Source: Candidatus Poseidoniales archaeon (GTDB lineage Archaea > Thermoplasmatota > Poseidoniia > Poseidoniales > Poseidoniaceae). From it: a stretch of 21,921 nucleotides of DNA. The position numbers were made by a program, and so were the translations under genes. This document shows, one piece after another, positions 14,875 to 21,921 of the stretch (the first letter of the stretch is position 1; each line of letters opens with the position of its first letter). The notes below the pieces were generated by a model. That model was not told where the DNA came from. It was given only the letters and a program-made list of their open reading frames with translations, and made no database searches. The stretch is taken from NCBI GenBank assembly GCA_009887135.1, contig QXYA01000128.1, forward strand, positions 1-21,921, given 5' to 3'.

Positions 14875-17199
14875 TTATTCAGCTTGTAAGACCTCGAAAT
14901 GATGAATTCTCAATCCAGTGGAATCAATGATTTGACCACTTCGACCAGAAAAACCGAGTGGGTTAATCCACCACTTTCCATCATGTTCTAGGTTTATTGA
15001 AATGTTGAGGGTTTCATCAAATTGAAGCGTTCTGCATTCGTATCTCCATCCACTTTTATCTTCTGGTGAAATGGAAATTTGATTGAAATTAATTGTATAG
15101 TCGAGTTCAGTACCAATTTGCTCATACAGAAGACAAACATTGAATCTTCCTCTTAGACCAGGGTCATCAATGGCTTTGTTCCAATCGATTTGTCCTTGTT
15201 TCGTAATCACCATTCGTTGTTCTCCAAGCGAAAGAAGATCGCTGTAGCGGTGATCTCTCCATGGATCTTGCCTCAAATCGCATCCATTTGCCTCAATACA
15301 CTGGGTTTGAGATAAATTTGAAACAACAGCCACGCGTTCAGGAGATGGTGCATCATATAATTTCCAGTAACGAGCACCATCGTAACTCTTCTCAACAGAC
15401 CAATGAGGGGATGATGCAAGGAACGGGGCTAGGCTTCCAATTGGACTCGATACAGCATAACCAACACCTAATTCGCGTAGGCGTGTGATGTCATCATTTC
15501 GAATTGCAGCCGTTGCAGATTGTTGAATTTCATCATCGAGCGTGAGTAGGCCAAGGGTGGGTATACTCGTCGTCTTGATATTGGTGATAAACGAATACGT
15601 ATGCCCCCAGTGAATATTCTCAGAATAAATAATCGCATCAGGAGGATTCTCTTCCAGCCATACTCTGAGTCTTTCATCACCAGATGTTGATGCATGGAGT
15701 TCTTCATGTTGAGAGAGTTGAACAAACAATCCTGCGGTTAGAATCGAGCCTAAAATCAAGGCACTAAGACACATAGCTGAAATAATCGGTTTGTAGTAAG
15801 GATCCATGTCTCGGTTTAGCCAAGCCCTCTCTCCATCTACGCTGGTCAGAGACGTGGAGCGACTTGCGATGAGCCCTACGATCAGTGCTAGAGGGACATG
15901 ATATGCATGCAAGGCCATTGAATAGAGGGTATATGAGAGTAAACTCAGTATCTGAATGTTCGTAAAACCATCGATTAGATGAACGAATGAAAGAATCCAT
16001 AACCCACTCAACCATAATCCAACGAGGCGTATTTCTTTGGATTTTCTTCCTAACCACAATCCATACCCTGCTAACAGCATCAATGGTCCGTTATACATCA
16101 GCATCGGTTTGCCTCCTTGCCATCCATATTCTGCAAAGACAGGCTCTTCTAACATCCTTGGTGCGAAGAAAATCAAGGCGATGATGAACATCACACTCAT
16201 GATGATAATCGATGAAAAGAAAATGTGCTTGCTTCTGTCTTGTTCATCGTCATCCATACTCGTTCTCATCAGGATACTCGATAGCAACATGCATGCAAGG
16301 TAAATTGCACCTGTTGGGTGGATGAGAACTGTAAATCCTGCGGTTGAGATAAAGGCGATGATGTGAGCGCGAAGTGATTGATGGTATGGCCGGAATACAA
16401 CCAATAAGCCCACGATAAGTCCGAGTTGACTCGCTACAGAGGGATAGCCTGAATCGAAAACTTTTGCGAAAAGAGCGAGTGATCCTCCCATTGCTAAGAC
16501 AGAAGAAGCCCCTGCTCCCAATCGGTCCATACTCCCCCAAATTCCCAATAATATGGCGAGAAGGGAAATGTGTCCAAGAATCATTGCAGTTTGCTCAATA
16601 GAGCTGCCAGAAAGTTCCGATAACCAAGCAAGCAGACTTGGGAAGGCTGGTGGATACGTCCAAACTCCAGAATTTGGACTGGGTAGGTCGAACGATCCAG
16701 TTGATTGAACATTTGCAGCAAGTGTTCCAAACCCAACCCAATCAACTCCAAATGGCCGTTCGATAAGCAACAATGGTATCAATGTCATCGCGCAAAAGAA
16801 ACCAGCCAGAATTTGAAGCATTGGATTGCGTTGTTGCTGGAACCAACGTTGGGCCTGAACTTCTTCCTCAAGTTCTGGTTCTGATTCAGAAAGAACGAGG
16901 CCGTGCATAGCAGCCTCGAGTCGCTGCCAATGTGTATGTTGAGTCTTTTCGATGTGAATTTTCCTTCTCAAAAAGAGAATAGAACATATGTTCACCAGTA
17001 GAATAGAAAAAGTAACTGAGATGATATTCCAAGCCTGAATGACAAATAAAATGCCAGACGCCCCATAGAGAATAAGCAAACCAAGGGGTAAGCAAAGAAG
17101 AGATTTCCGAAATGTATCTGCAGCACCATCTAAGATTCGAGTTAAGGCTAACCCAGGAGGTATTGATGCGAGGACAAGAAGACATAATGCCGCCCACAT
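14875..17199 (-). CDS. Large polytopic membrane protein, probable GT-C glycosyltransferase
   Basis: Of the 774 residues, about 500 form a multi-spanning region with a dozen or so hydrophobic segments (for example ALCLLVLASIPPGLAL, LLCLPLGLLILYGASGIL and IISAMCLSALILGSILTAGL). The remaining about 250 residues form a soluble, probably extracytoplasmic, C-terminal region. After a charged cytoplasmic insert (about 95-130) comes a loop with GVDWVGFGTLAAN and, further on, WTYPPAFPSLLAWL. Acidic/aromatic residues in the first large external loop and a YPP-type motif are typical of GT-C enzymes that use lipid-linked sugars. The adjacent GT2 gene supports a glycan role. The C-terminal part includes a mixed domain (AIIYSENIHWGHTYSFI) and a beta-rich end. 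No catalytic residue is proven; it could alternatively be a DUF6541-like membrane protein of unknown activity. Confidence 0.7.
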   Translation of the reverse strand: MWAALCLLVLASIPPGLALTRILDGAADTFRKSLLCLPLGLLILYGASGILFVIQAWNIISVTFSILLVNICSILFLRRKIHIEKTQHTHWQRLEAAMHGLVLSESEPELEEEVQAQRWFQQQRNPMLQILAGFFCAMTLIPLLLIERPFGVDWVGFGTLAANVQSTGSFDLPSPNSGVWTYPPAFPSLLAWLSELSGSSIEQTAMILGHISLLAILLGIWGSMDRLGAGASSVLAMGGSLALFAKVFDSGYPSVASQLGLIVGLLVVFRPYHQSLRAHIIAFISTAGFTVLIHPTGAIYLACMLLSSILMRTSMDDDEQDRSKHIFFSSIIIMSVMFIIALIFFAPRMLEEPVFAEYGWQGGKPMLMYNGPLMLLAGYGLWLGRKSKEIRLVGLWLSGLWILSFVHLIDGFTNIQILSLLSYTLYSMALHAYHVPLALIVGLIASRSTSLTSVDGERAWLNRDMDPYYKPIISAMCLSALILGSILTAGLFVQLSQHEELHASTSGDERLRVWLEENPPDAIIYSENIHWGHTYSFITNIKTTSIPTLGLLTLDDEIQQSATAAIRNDDITRLRELGVGYAVSSPIGSLAPFLASSPHWSVEKSYDGARYWKLYDAPSPERVAVVSNLSQTQCIEANGCDLRQDPWRDHRYSDLLSLGEQRMVITKQGQIDWNKAIDDPGLRGRFNVCLLYEQIGTELDYTINFNQISISPEDKSGWRYECRTLQFDETLNISINLEHDGKWWINPLGFSGRSGQIIDSTGLRIHHFEVLQAE

Positions 17200-17271
17200 G
17201 AGTTGTGCCTACACCTAATGGGTCATCAATTTCATCCATGAACTCATAGGTGTGGAGCCTGTCTTAGAATC

Positions 17272-17886
17272 ATGTGGGGATGTTCCGACCTTGCTGGTAC
17301 TGGGAAGAACTCCTTCCATCCAATCGTCTCTCTTCCTGAGCATTATTGGGTGTTGAATCTCCAACGTCCTCAAACAGATTGGGCAAATCCATACACTGTT
17401 ACAATCGGGCGGTATGACGAAGATAGAAAAGGCATGTATACTCAAGAATTGTTTGGAGGTGAACGAACAATTCACGTCGGCCTAGACATTGGCGCCCCCG
17501 CTGAAACTCCAATTTATGCCTTTCAAGATGGGTTAATTCATTCCTTTGCAGACAATGATGAAGAAGGTTCCTATGGGCCAACAATCATTACCGAACATTC
17601 TCTTCAAATCGGAGGTGTCCAGACCTCATTATGGGTGCTACACGGTCATCTATCACGAGAATCATTACAAGGACTGAAGATTGGTGAGAGGATTCTACAA
17701 GGCCAAGAGGTCGGTAAGATGGGCTGTGAAGAGGAGAATGGAGGCTGGCCTCCACATGTACACATTCAACTCAGTTTAATTGAGCCCCAAGAGGCCGATT
17801 TACCCGGTGTTGTGACCCCTGAAGATCGTATTCAGGCTCTACTTGATTATCCTGATCCAAGAAATATTCTTGGAATGGTGTATTAG
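17272..17886 (+). CDS. Stand-alone cytoplasmic M23-family metallopeptidase domain
   Basis: The protein has the lysostaphin-type M23 fold with its full metal site: H68xxxD72 in IHVGLDIGAP, H124GH126L, and H162VH164 in PPHVHIQLS. Flanking blocks (ANPYTVTIGRYDEDRK, GLIHSFADN, SYGPTIITEH, ENGGWPP) match the M23 domain that in bacteria and some eukaryotes lies inside large fusions with a choline-kinase-like domain and a class III aminotransferase. They match this better than secreted peptidoglycan hydrolases. Here the domain stands alone (204 aa), without signal peptide or membrane anchor, so it should be cytosolic. Archaea lack peptidoglycan with its usual cross-links, so the substrate is unknown. 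It is transcribed alone on the plus strand, 72 bases from the divergent membrane protein gene and three bases from the end of the convergent isomerase gene. Confidence 0.88.
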   Translation: MWGCSDLAGTGKNSFHPIVSLPEHYWVLNLQRPQTDWANPYTVTIGRYDEDRKGMYTQELFGGERTIHVGLDIGAPAETPIYAFQDGLIHSFADNDEEGSYGPTIITEHSLQIGGVQTSLWVLHGHLSRESLQGLKIGERILQGQEVGKMGCEEENGGWPPHVHIQLSLIEPQEADLPGVVTPEDRIQALLDYPDPRNILGMVY

Positions 17887-17889
17887 GAA

Positions 17890-18975
17890 TCAGTTCGCAA
17901 GATAACCCTTCAAGGCTTGAATTGGAGCAATTGCAGAAGGGTCCTTTCCGTGAATTAATGCAAGTGCAATTGTCAACCAATCCATGACGATGCAATGGTG
18001 GAGCATTGCCTCAAGTAAAGAGGTTCCTTCACCATGAACTCGCCATGCATAATCCGTTGAAGTATGTTCGATCATCCAATCAACACGTTTGCTTACTTGA
18101 GGTGACATTCCGTCCCATGTAAGAAACAAGACTGCTTGTTCCGTTCTGGTTGGATCTCCATCTTCTCCAATACCGCCCCATGCGACTATTTCGTTGTGAT
18201 TCATTTCAGGTACTGCTCCAATTCGGGCAAATCGAGCTGAATTTTCATTGATTTGATTTTTGAACCGAATAAGGACCGATTGAAGTTCTTGAGGGCCCAA
18301 AAGTGCGATGGGTTGAGTCGAAATGGCTTGTGCTAATTCGAGTATGTCACTCCCTTCCTTTTTTCTAAAATCATTCGAATCTGATGCATAATGAAGACGT
18401 ACCATCATTGATTCATATTCTTCCTCACTTTGTCGGGGTAGGAGGTCAAGGTGTTGCATGCAAGCAAGTTGACGAGAAAACAAATGGCCGAATGCAGTTC
18501 GAGGAGGTTGTCCTCCAATTGAAGGAATCAAGAAACAGTTTTCGTACAGTTCACACAAACCTGCAAGAACTCCTCCAGTTGCAATAACGATAACTGTTGC
18601 TCCTTGCTTTAATGCTGCTTCAGTAGCATGGAGTGTCTCTTCGGTATTTCCACTGTGAGATGTTGCAAGAACCAACCAAGACGCATTCCACCATGAGGGG
18701 ATTGTGTAATCTCTTTGGGTGATGAATGGAGTTTCTCCATCTTGATTTGAAAGTGTTGAAAGGAAATCTCCTCCTGCTGCAGAACCACCCATCCCCAGAC
18801 ATAGAACGCCATCCCATGGTTGCTTTTGTAGTTCTGAAAGCCATGGCAGATGTTCATTATTTACTGCGTTCATGCCCCGTTCAAAATCAGTAAAAAAGGC
18901 CTGTGTGAACCCAGCCATGCCTTGGGTATCAAGGCTGTTAAGGAGACTCTCTATGTCAATAGAATCTTCGTCCAT
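17890..18975 (-). CDS. Bifunctional phosphoglucose/phosphomannose isomerase (PgiPmi)
   Basis: This sugar-phosphate isomerase interconverts fructose-6-phosphate with glucose-6-phosphate and mannose-6-phosphate, typical of archaea without classical Pgi. Two SIS domains are visible. The first carries GMGGSAAGGD, the phosphate-binding ATSHSGNTEET and the loop ATGGVLAGL. RTAFGHLFSRQLACM follows. The second carries the family's PEMNHNEIVAWG with the catalytic Glu, then VHGEGTSLLEAMLH with the expected catalytic His, and a C-terminal DWLTIALALIHGKDP segment. The length of 361 aa is slightly longer than the usual 300-350. It starts at an ATG 37 bases after nmd3 and is probably in the same transcript. 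Mannose-6-phosphate could feed the nearby glycosylation genes. Confusion with glucosamine-6-phosphate synthase SIS domains is unlikely, given the PEMNHNE block. Confidence 0.92.
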   Translation of the reverse strand: MDEDSIDIESLLNSLDTQGMAGFTQAFFTDFERGMNAVNNEHLPWLSELQKQPWDGVLCLGMGGSAAGGDFLSTLSNQDGETPFITQRDYTIPSWWNASWLVLATSHSGNTEETLHATEAALKQGATVIVIATGGVLAGLCELYENCFLIPSIGGQPPRTAFGHLFSRQLACMQHLDLLPRQSEEEYESMMVRLHYASDSNDFRKKEGSDILELAQAISTQPIALLGPQELQSVLIRFKNQINENSARFARIGAVPEMNHNEIVAWGGIGEDGDPTRTEQAVLFLTWDGMSPQVSKRVDWMIEHTSTDYAWRVHGEGTSLLEAMLHHCIVMDWLTIALALIHGKDPSAIAPIQALKGYLAN

Positions 18976-19012
18976 GAATGTTAGAAAGGCTAGCCCTTCA
19001 TAGGGGCTCCTA

Positions 19013-20077
19013 TCAATTTGTATGGTCGAGTGCCATATCGTGAAGTGCTAAGAATTCCCCTTCGACATTTGCTAAGCGTAGTGTTAGTGCTCCATCATAA
19101 TCCCAAGGGAGACGAACCGAGGTCATTTTCCAGGTTTCAGGGTTAAGGAATTCAGCTACTGAATCATCTTTGTTGAGTACATCTACTGTGAGGTGGTTTT
19201 TCATTTGGGCTATGACCAGGACCTTATCCAGATCTCTCCAAGTTGCACCAGTACGTTCCTGTCGTGCGATACGTTCCATGATTGCACCATCTTTGGACCA
19301 AGAACCCGGTCTCCAATAATCACCTCTCCATCGAACAACATCACCCAAATCATACCCTGGTTTTCGATAAAGAAGCGTCAATCGAGTGACATCCGCCCCG
19401 TCTTTACGTCCGACGGTCGTGTTAGTTTCTACAACTTGTCCGCCCCAGTTATCAGTCAAGTGCCGACCCCATGATCGAGCGAGTCCCTTTGAACCGAGGA
19501 CTACATCATAGCCCCCAGTTACAGGACCTTCGCTTGTGATGAAAAACATCGGGTCATCGCTCAAATTTTCAATGACATGATCTAAACTCGCTCGCAATGT
19601 GTTGAGTTCATCTTCTTCAAGTCGGCGTCCTGTCGAACGTAATTGGACGGTTGCTTCGAAGTAATTTCCTGCCCGACGCGTGCATGTCAGACAAACTCCA
19701 TTTGACATTCTTGCTCGCATGGTAAATTCATCTTGATAGTGTAAATTATCGATTACGCCTTCAACTTGCAGATGAAGAAGTGTGTGTCGGTCTGAAACCG
19801 TTTGGGATTGACATGCCAGTCCGATTTCTTGAGCATGCTCATGGAATGCAACGTTCCGCTGAATGAGTTCATCCCATAATTTGTCTTCTGGTACATCGAC
19901 CCAACGGCCATGCATGTCAATGAGGCCACATCGTGCACATCGCGTGAAGTTTGTGTTTTCCGGAACCTCTGCAATTCGTGTGCGAACTCTTGTGCAAGGT
20001 TCGCACATTCGGTCAGCATATAGGAGTGATTCACTTCCACAGATGAGGCAAAAATCGCCGCCAAGTCCTTTCGTCAC
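19013..20077 (-). CDS. Archaeal NMD3-like ribosome-associated zinc protein
   Basis: This is a homologue of eukaryotic NMD3, the nuclear export adaptor that binds the large ribosomal subunit; the archaeal protein probably acts in 50S maturation or quality control. The N-terminus has the family's zinc knuckles: C10xxC13, C25xxC28 and C47xxC50, with a further CLTCTRR before NYFEATVQLR. That last segment is the NMD3 hallmark separating the zinc region from the globular domains. The middle (DVVLGSKGLARSWGRHLTDNWGG) and the following beta-rich part correspond to the eIF5A-like and SH3-like domains. No export signal is expected in archaea. The start is a GTG four bases after GGTGA, itself directly after the stop of the CcmD-like gene. 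Co-transcription with haem-handling genes appears accidental rather than functional. Confidence 0.88.
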   Translation of the reverse strand: MTKGLGGDFCLICGSESLLYADRMCEPCTRVRTRIAEVPENTNFTRCARCGLIDMHGRWVDVPEDKLWDELIQRNVAFHEHAQEIGLACQSQTVSDRHTLLHLQVEGVIDNLHYQDEFTMRARMSNGVCLTCTRRAGNYFEATVQLRSTGRRLEEDELNTLRASLDHVIENLSDDPMFFITSEGPVTGGYDVVLGSKGLARSWGRHLTDNWGGQVVETNTTVGRKDGADVTRLTLLYRKPGYDLGDVVRWRGDYWRPGSWSKDGAIMERIARQERTGATWRDLDKVLVIAQMKNHLTVDVLNKDDSVAEFLNPETWKMTSVRLPWDYDGALTLRLANVEGEFLALHDMALDHTN

Positions 20078-20081
20078 ACGA

Positions 20082-20086
20082 TCACC
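20082..20086 (-). promoter_or_regulatory. Ribosome-binding site GGTGA before the GTG start of the NMD3 gene
   Basis: GGTGA directly follows the TGA of the CcmD-like gene and ends four bases before the GTG at 20077. It supports this non-ATG start. Confidence 0.65.
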
Positions 20087-20236
20087 TCATTCTTCACCGT
20101 GGGTATGAATCTGCTCGATTGCATGGATTCGTTGTTCTAAATCCTTACTTCGAGCAAAAACAGTCCACGTCCAGATTCCAATGCCAAACAGCATCCCGAT
20201 GTATGCAACTGCAAGGTATGTCATTCCGTCTGCCAT
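20087..20236 (-). CDS. ccmD: CcmD-like small membrane protein
   Basis: This 49-residue protein has one membrane helix (YLAVAYIGMLFGIGIWTWTVF) followed by a charged coiled segment (ARSKDLEQRIHAIEQ), the shape of CcmD. CcmD holds the CcmABC complex together with holo-CcmE during cytochrome c maturation. It follows ccmC directly, as in many bacterial ccm operons. The frame is open to 20287, but that would overlap ccmC by 47 bases. The ATG at 20236 lies just after the ccmC stop and behind GGTGTGA, so it is preferred. CcmD proteins share little sequence, so the call rests on size, topology and neighbourhood. Confidence 0.68.
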   Translation of the reverse strand: MADGMTYLAVAYIGMLFGIGIWTWTVFARSKDLEQRIHAIEQIHTHGEE

Positions 20237-20240
20237 TGTC

Positions 20241-20972
20241 TCACACCTTATCCATTGACTTTTGAATCCTTTCAAGCCGCTGTTCAAGAGAGGTTATTCT
20301 CATGCTCATCAGGATGTGGCCAATAATGAACACTGTAAAGGAAATTGCTCCAATGAGGAGGATAATGGCCATTTCTCCTGCAAGGCTTCCTCCATCACCT
20401 CCTCCAACAACGGGGCCGGGATGTCTGATTTGCCACAGTCTTGTCGCAACATATGTAACTGGTACAAGGACAAAACCGTACAATCCAAACGTGGAAAATG
20501 TATCTCTTGTCTCAACTCCATCCGGCTGTGATTGACGCCCGAGGACCAAAAAAAGCGCAAGAAACGTAAGCAATCCAAAGGTGTTGAGTCGAACATCGGT
20601 CCAATCCCAAGGAACACCCCACTCTGCAGCGCCCCATACCATGCCGCTCCATACTGTCATCAGGCCTGTTGCTAATCCTGCTTCAGCCCCTGCAACGTGC
20701 ATTCTCCATCCAAGATTCGAACGTTTGAAGAACCACATTGCTGAACCTACAAAAAGAAATCCAAAGGCAATGAAAGCAGCCCATGCAGCAGGTACGTGCC
20801 AATAGAAGATTCGTTGTGCATCAGGTGATTCAAAAGCATTGATCGAAACACTCGGAGCTTTGAGAAGAGCAAGACCTAAGGTTAATCCGATTCCAATAAA
20901 ACCGAGGATGAGAATACCTTCTGCTCCTCTCTTGCTCATAGTTCTGCCAACCGTTGTCTCTCTTTGAATCAT
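20241..20972 (-). CDS. ccmC: Haem exporter/handling protein CcmC
   Basis: This integral membrane protein with about six helices passes haem to the chaperone CcmE in System I cytochrome c maturation. The external tryptophan-rich haem-binding motif VWGAAEWGVPWDWTD (112-126) is intact. The two axial haem histidines are where the family has them: His59 in YWHVPAAW and His184 in RHPGP, almost the same numbering as E. coli CcmC. The 243-residue length is standard. The lack of the CcmF-specific extension and of a large periplasmic domain separates it from CcmF and CcsA. The gene starts six bases after the ABC transporter gene and is followed by the CcmD-like gene. An internal ATG at 20939 is an alternative start that would drop 11 residues. 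Outer-surface haem delivery implies c-type cytochromes in this organism. Confidence 0.93.
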   Translation of the reverse strand: MIQRETTVGRTMSKRGAEGILILGFIGIGLTLGLALLKAPSVSINAFESPDAQRIFYWHVPAAWAAFIAFGFLFVGSAMWFFKRSNLGWRMHVAGAEAGLATGLMTVWSGMVWGAAEWGVPWDWTDVRLNTFGLLTFLALFLVLGRQSQPDGVETRDTFSTFGLYGFVLVPVTYVATRLWQIRHPGPVVGGGDGGSLAGEMAIILLIGAISFTVFIIGHILMSMRITSLEQRLERIQKSMDKV

Positions 20973-20978
20973 TGCATC

Positions 20979-21920
20979 TCAGATGAGGTTAGAATCAGTT
21001 ACCCATTGCACCAACAGAGCAAATGGGAGGATGAGTGTTGGTGTTAAAATTCGAGTAAATGCAGCCCTCGGCCGAGCCAATCGTGCAGAGGTTAAGTCGA
21101 ACATACGGACAATAAACATCGTTAAAGTCGTAAGAATAGAACCAATGATTGTCAGTTCCCATGAAATTGGTAAATCCATTGCGAGTTGTGTGAGAAGAGT
21201 AAGCGTAAACCCAAGTGTCGCTCCGTGGATATACGACGATGGAATTCCTTGCTTGTGCGCTTTCCACCAGGCCAACGACCGATGTTCATGAAGCATCTGC
21301 ACCATGCTATCACCCACCAAACCAGCAGCAAATGCAGAACTCAAAATGAGTCCTGATTTTTGAATTGTTCCACTATCAAGTTTTGTTGTGTCAACCAACG
21401 CCAGAAGAATTCCTAATGTCAAAAAACCAGCAATTCCGTTATAGGCGAGTGTAGACATAGTACGATTATTGGATACAACTCCATTTCGAACAGCAATCAC
21501 TCCTTTTGAGGGTAGTTTGGCCATCTCGTCTCGAACGATTTCTGGAGTTGCTTTTTGATTTATTTCAACCATCCCATCGATGTTGTATTGGTGAGTTGCG
21601 CATTTTTCGAACTCCTTATTGTGGCTTGAAATAAGGATTGCATGACCTTTCTGTCTGAGATAATGAATGTCTTCAATAAGACTCGTTCGAGAGGCTTGGT
21701 CTAAACCAGAGTCTGGCTCATCAAGAAAAATAAGACGCGGTTTTGTTGAAATGAATCCTGGGAGAACACCTGCAATCATTGCCACTTTTCTTCGTTGCCC
21801 TCCTGATAATTGTGCGATAAGATCATGCTTTCGGTGTTTGAGATTGTACCGTTCTAGAATTGAATCCATTTCTATTCTTGATCCAGTGATATCCATTGTG
21901 TTATGGAGATGTTCTTCGAT
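20979..21920 (-). CDS. ABC ATPase fused to membrane domain, CcmAB-like candidate (N-terminus outside window)
   Basis: The visible 313 residues begin inside an ABC ATPase and are open to the window edge. Signature LSGGQRRKVAM, Walker B RLIFLDEPDSGLD and the switch histidine in ILISSHNKEF are present; Walker A must lie upstream. After a short linker there are about five hydrophobic segments (for example GIAGFLTLGILLALVD, GLILSSAFAAGLVGD and LTIIGSILTTLTMFIV) ending at the C-terminus. ATPase and membrane parts are therefore one polypeptide, whereas CcmA and CcmB are normally separate. The position six bases before ccmC argues for the CcmAB transporter of System I. However, the membrane part (about 165 aa) is shorter than CcmB (about 220 aa), and an unrelated half-transporter cannot be excluded. 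The D of DEPDSGLD replaces the common Thr. Confidence 0.72.
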   Translation of the reverse strand: MEEHLHNTMDITGSRIEMDSILERYNLKHRKHDLIAQLSGGQRRKVAMIAGVLPGFISTKPRLIFLDEPDSGLDQASRTSLIEDIHYLRQKGHAILISSHNKEFEKCATHQYNIDGMVEINQKATPEIVRDEMAKLPSKGVIAVRNGVVSNNRTMSTLAYNGIAGFLTLGILLALVDTTKLDSGTIQKSGLILSSAFAAGLVGDSMVQMLHEHRSLAWWKAHKQGIPSSYIHGATLGFTLTLLTQLAMDLPISWELTIIGSILTTLTMFIVRMFDLTSARLARPRAAFTRILTPTLILPFALLVQWVTDSNLI

Positions 21921-21921
21921 G

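Noticed and set aside
18987..19000. Short palindrome around GGCTAGCC between the NMD3 and PgiPmi genes as a terminator or operator
   Set aside because: The perfect core is only eight bases with no T-run and no second copy, so chance is a sufficient explanation.
1..21921. CRISPR arrays, tRNA or rRNA genes, insertion sequences, prophage or attachment sites
   Set aside because: No spaced direct repeats, cloverleaf-like segments, transposase motifs or flanking repeats were noticed by eye, and the gaps between genes are too short to hold most of them.

Overview
The window looks like a compact stretch of archaeal chromosome. The best guess is a planktonic marine euryarchaeon of the Marine Group II / Poseidoniales kind; this is an inference from gene content, since no rRNA or other decisive marker is present. 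Archaeal signatures are an NMD3-type ribosome factor, a Csl4 exosome subunit, an archaeal-type aspartate-semialdehyde dehydrogenase, the archaeal bifunctional phosphoglucose/phosphomannose isomerase, a METTL5-type RNA methylase and a COG1031 radical SAM protein. Mixed in are families more familiar from bacteria: IcmF, ABC-F, Ni-superoxide dismutase with its protease, an M23 peptidase and System I cytochrome c maturation proteins.

Genes are tightly packed. The longest gene-free gap is 89 bases (10124-10212), and no tRNA, rRNA, CRISPR array, insertion sequence or att site was seen. Almost everything is on the minus strand. The exceptions are the Ni-SOD pair (13382-14117) and the M23 peptidase (17272-17886).

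From right to left, following minus-strand transcription, the layout is as follows. (a) 21921-17890 holds a truncated ABC ATPase/membrane fusion, CcmC, a CcmD-like protein, an NMD3 homologue and PgiPmi. (b) 17886-17272 is the plus-strand M23 metallopeptidase. (c) 17199-14094 holds a large multi-spanning membrane protein and a GT2 glycosyltransferase, probably for surface or lipid-linked glycan synthesis. (d) 13382-14117 is sodN-sodX on the plus strand, divergent from aspartate-semialdehyde dehydrogenase and overlapping the GT2 gene tail to tail. (e) 13298-10213 holds Asd, an acidic protein of unknown function, a small zinc-ribbon protein and a METTL5-like methylase. (f) 10123-8729 is a Csl4 exosome subunit fused to two RRM domains. 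(g) 8665-1 holds a COG1031 radical SAM protein, a short-chain dehydrogenase, a SMUG1-type uracil-DNA glycosylase, an acyl-CoA synthetase, an ABC-F ATPase and a truncated IcmF.

Taken together, the genes suggest an aerobic, respiring cell. Fatty acids are activated by the acyl-CoA synthetase, and branched or short acyl-CoAs may be rearranged by IcmF. Haem is handled by the Ccm proteins for c-type cytochromes. Superoxide is removed by a nickel rather than an iron enzyme, and deaminated cytosine is repaired by SMUG1. The most unusual items are the Csl4-RRM-RRM fusion, the archaeal sodN/sodX cassette, the stand-alone cytoplasmic M23 domain, and a recurrent GGTGA-N4-start ribosome-binding arrangement that often shares bases with the upstream stop codon.
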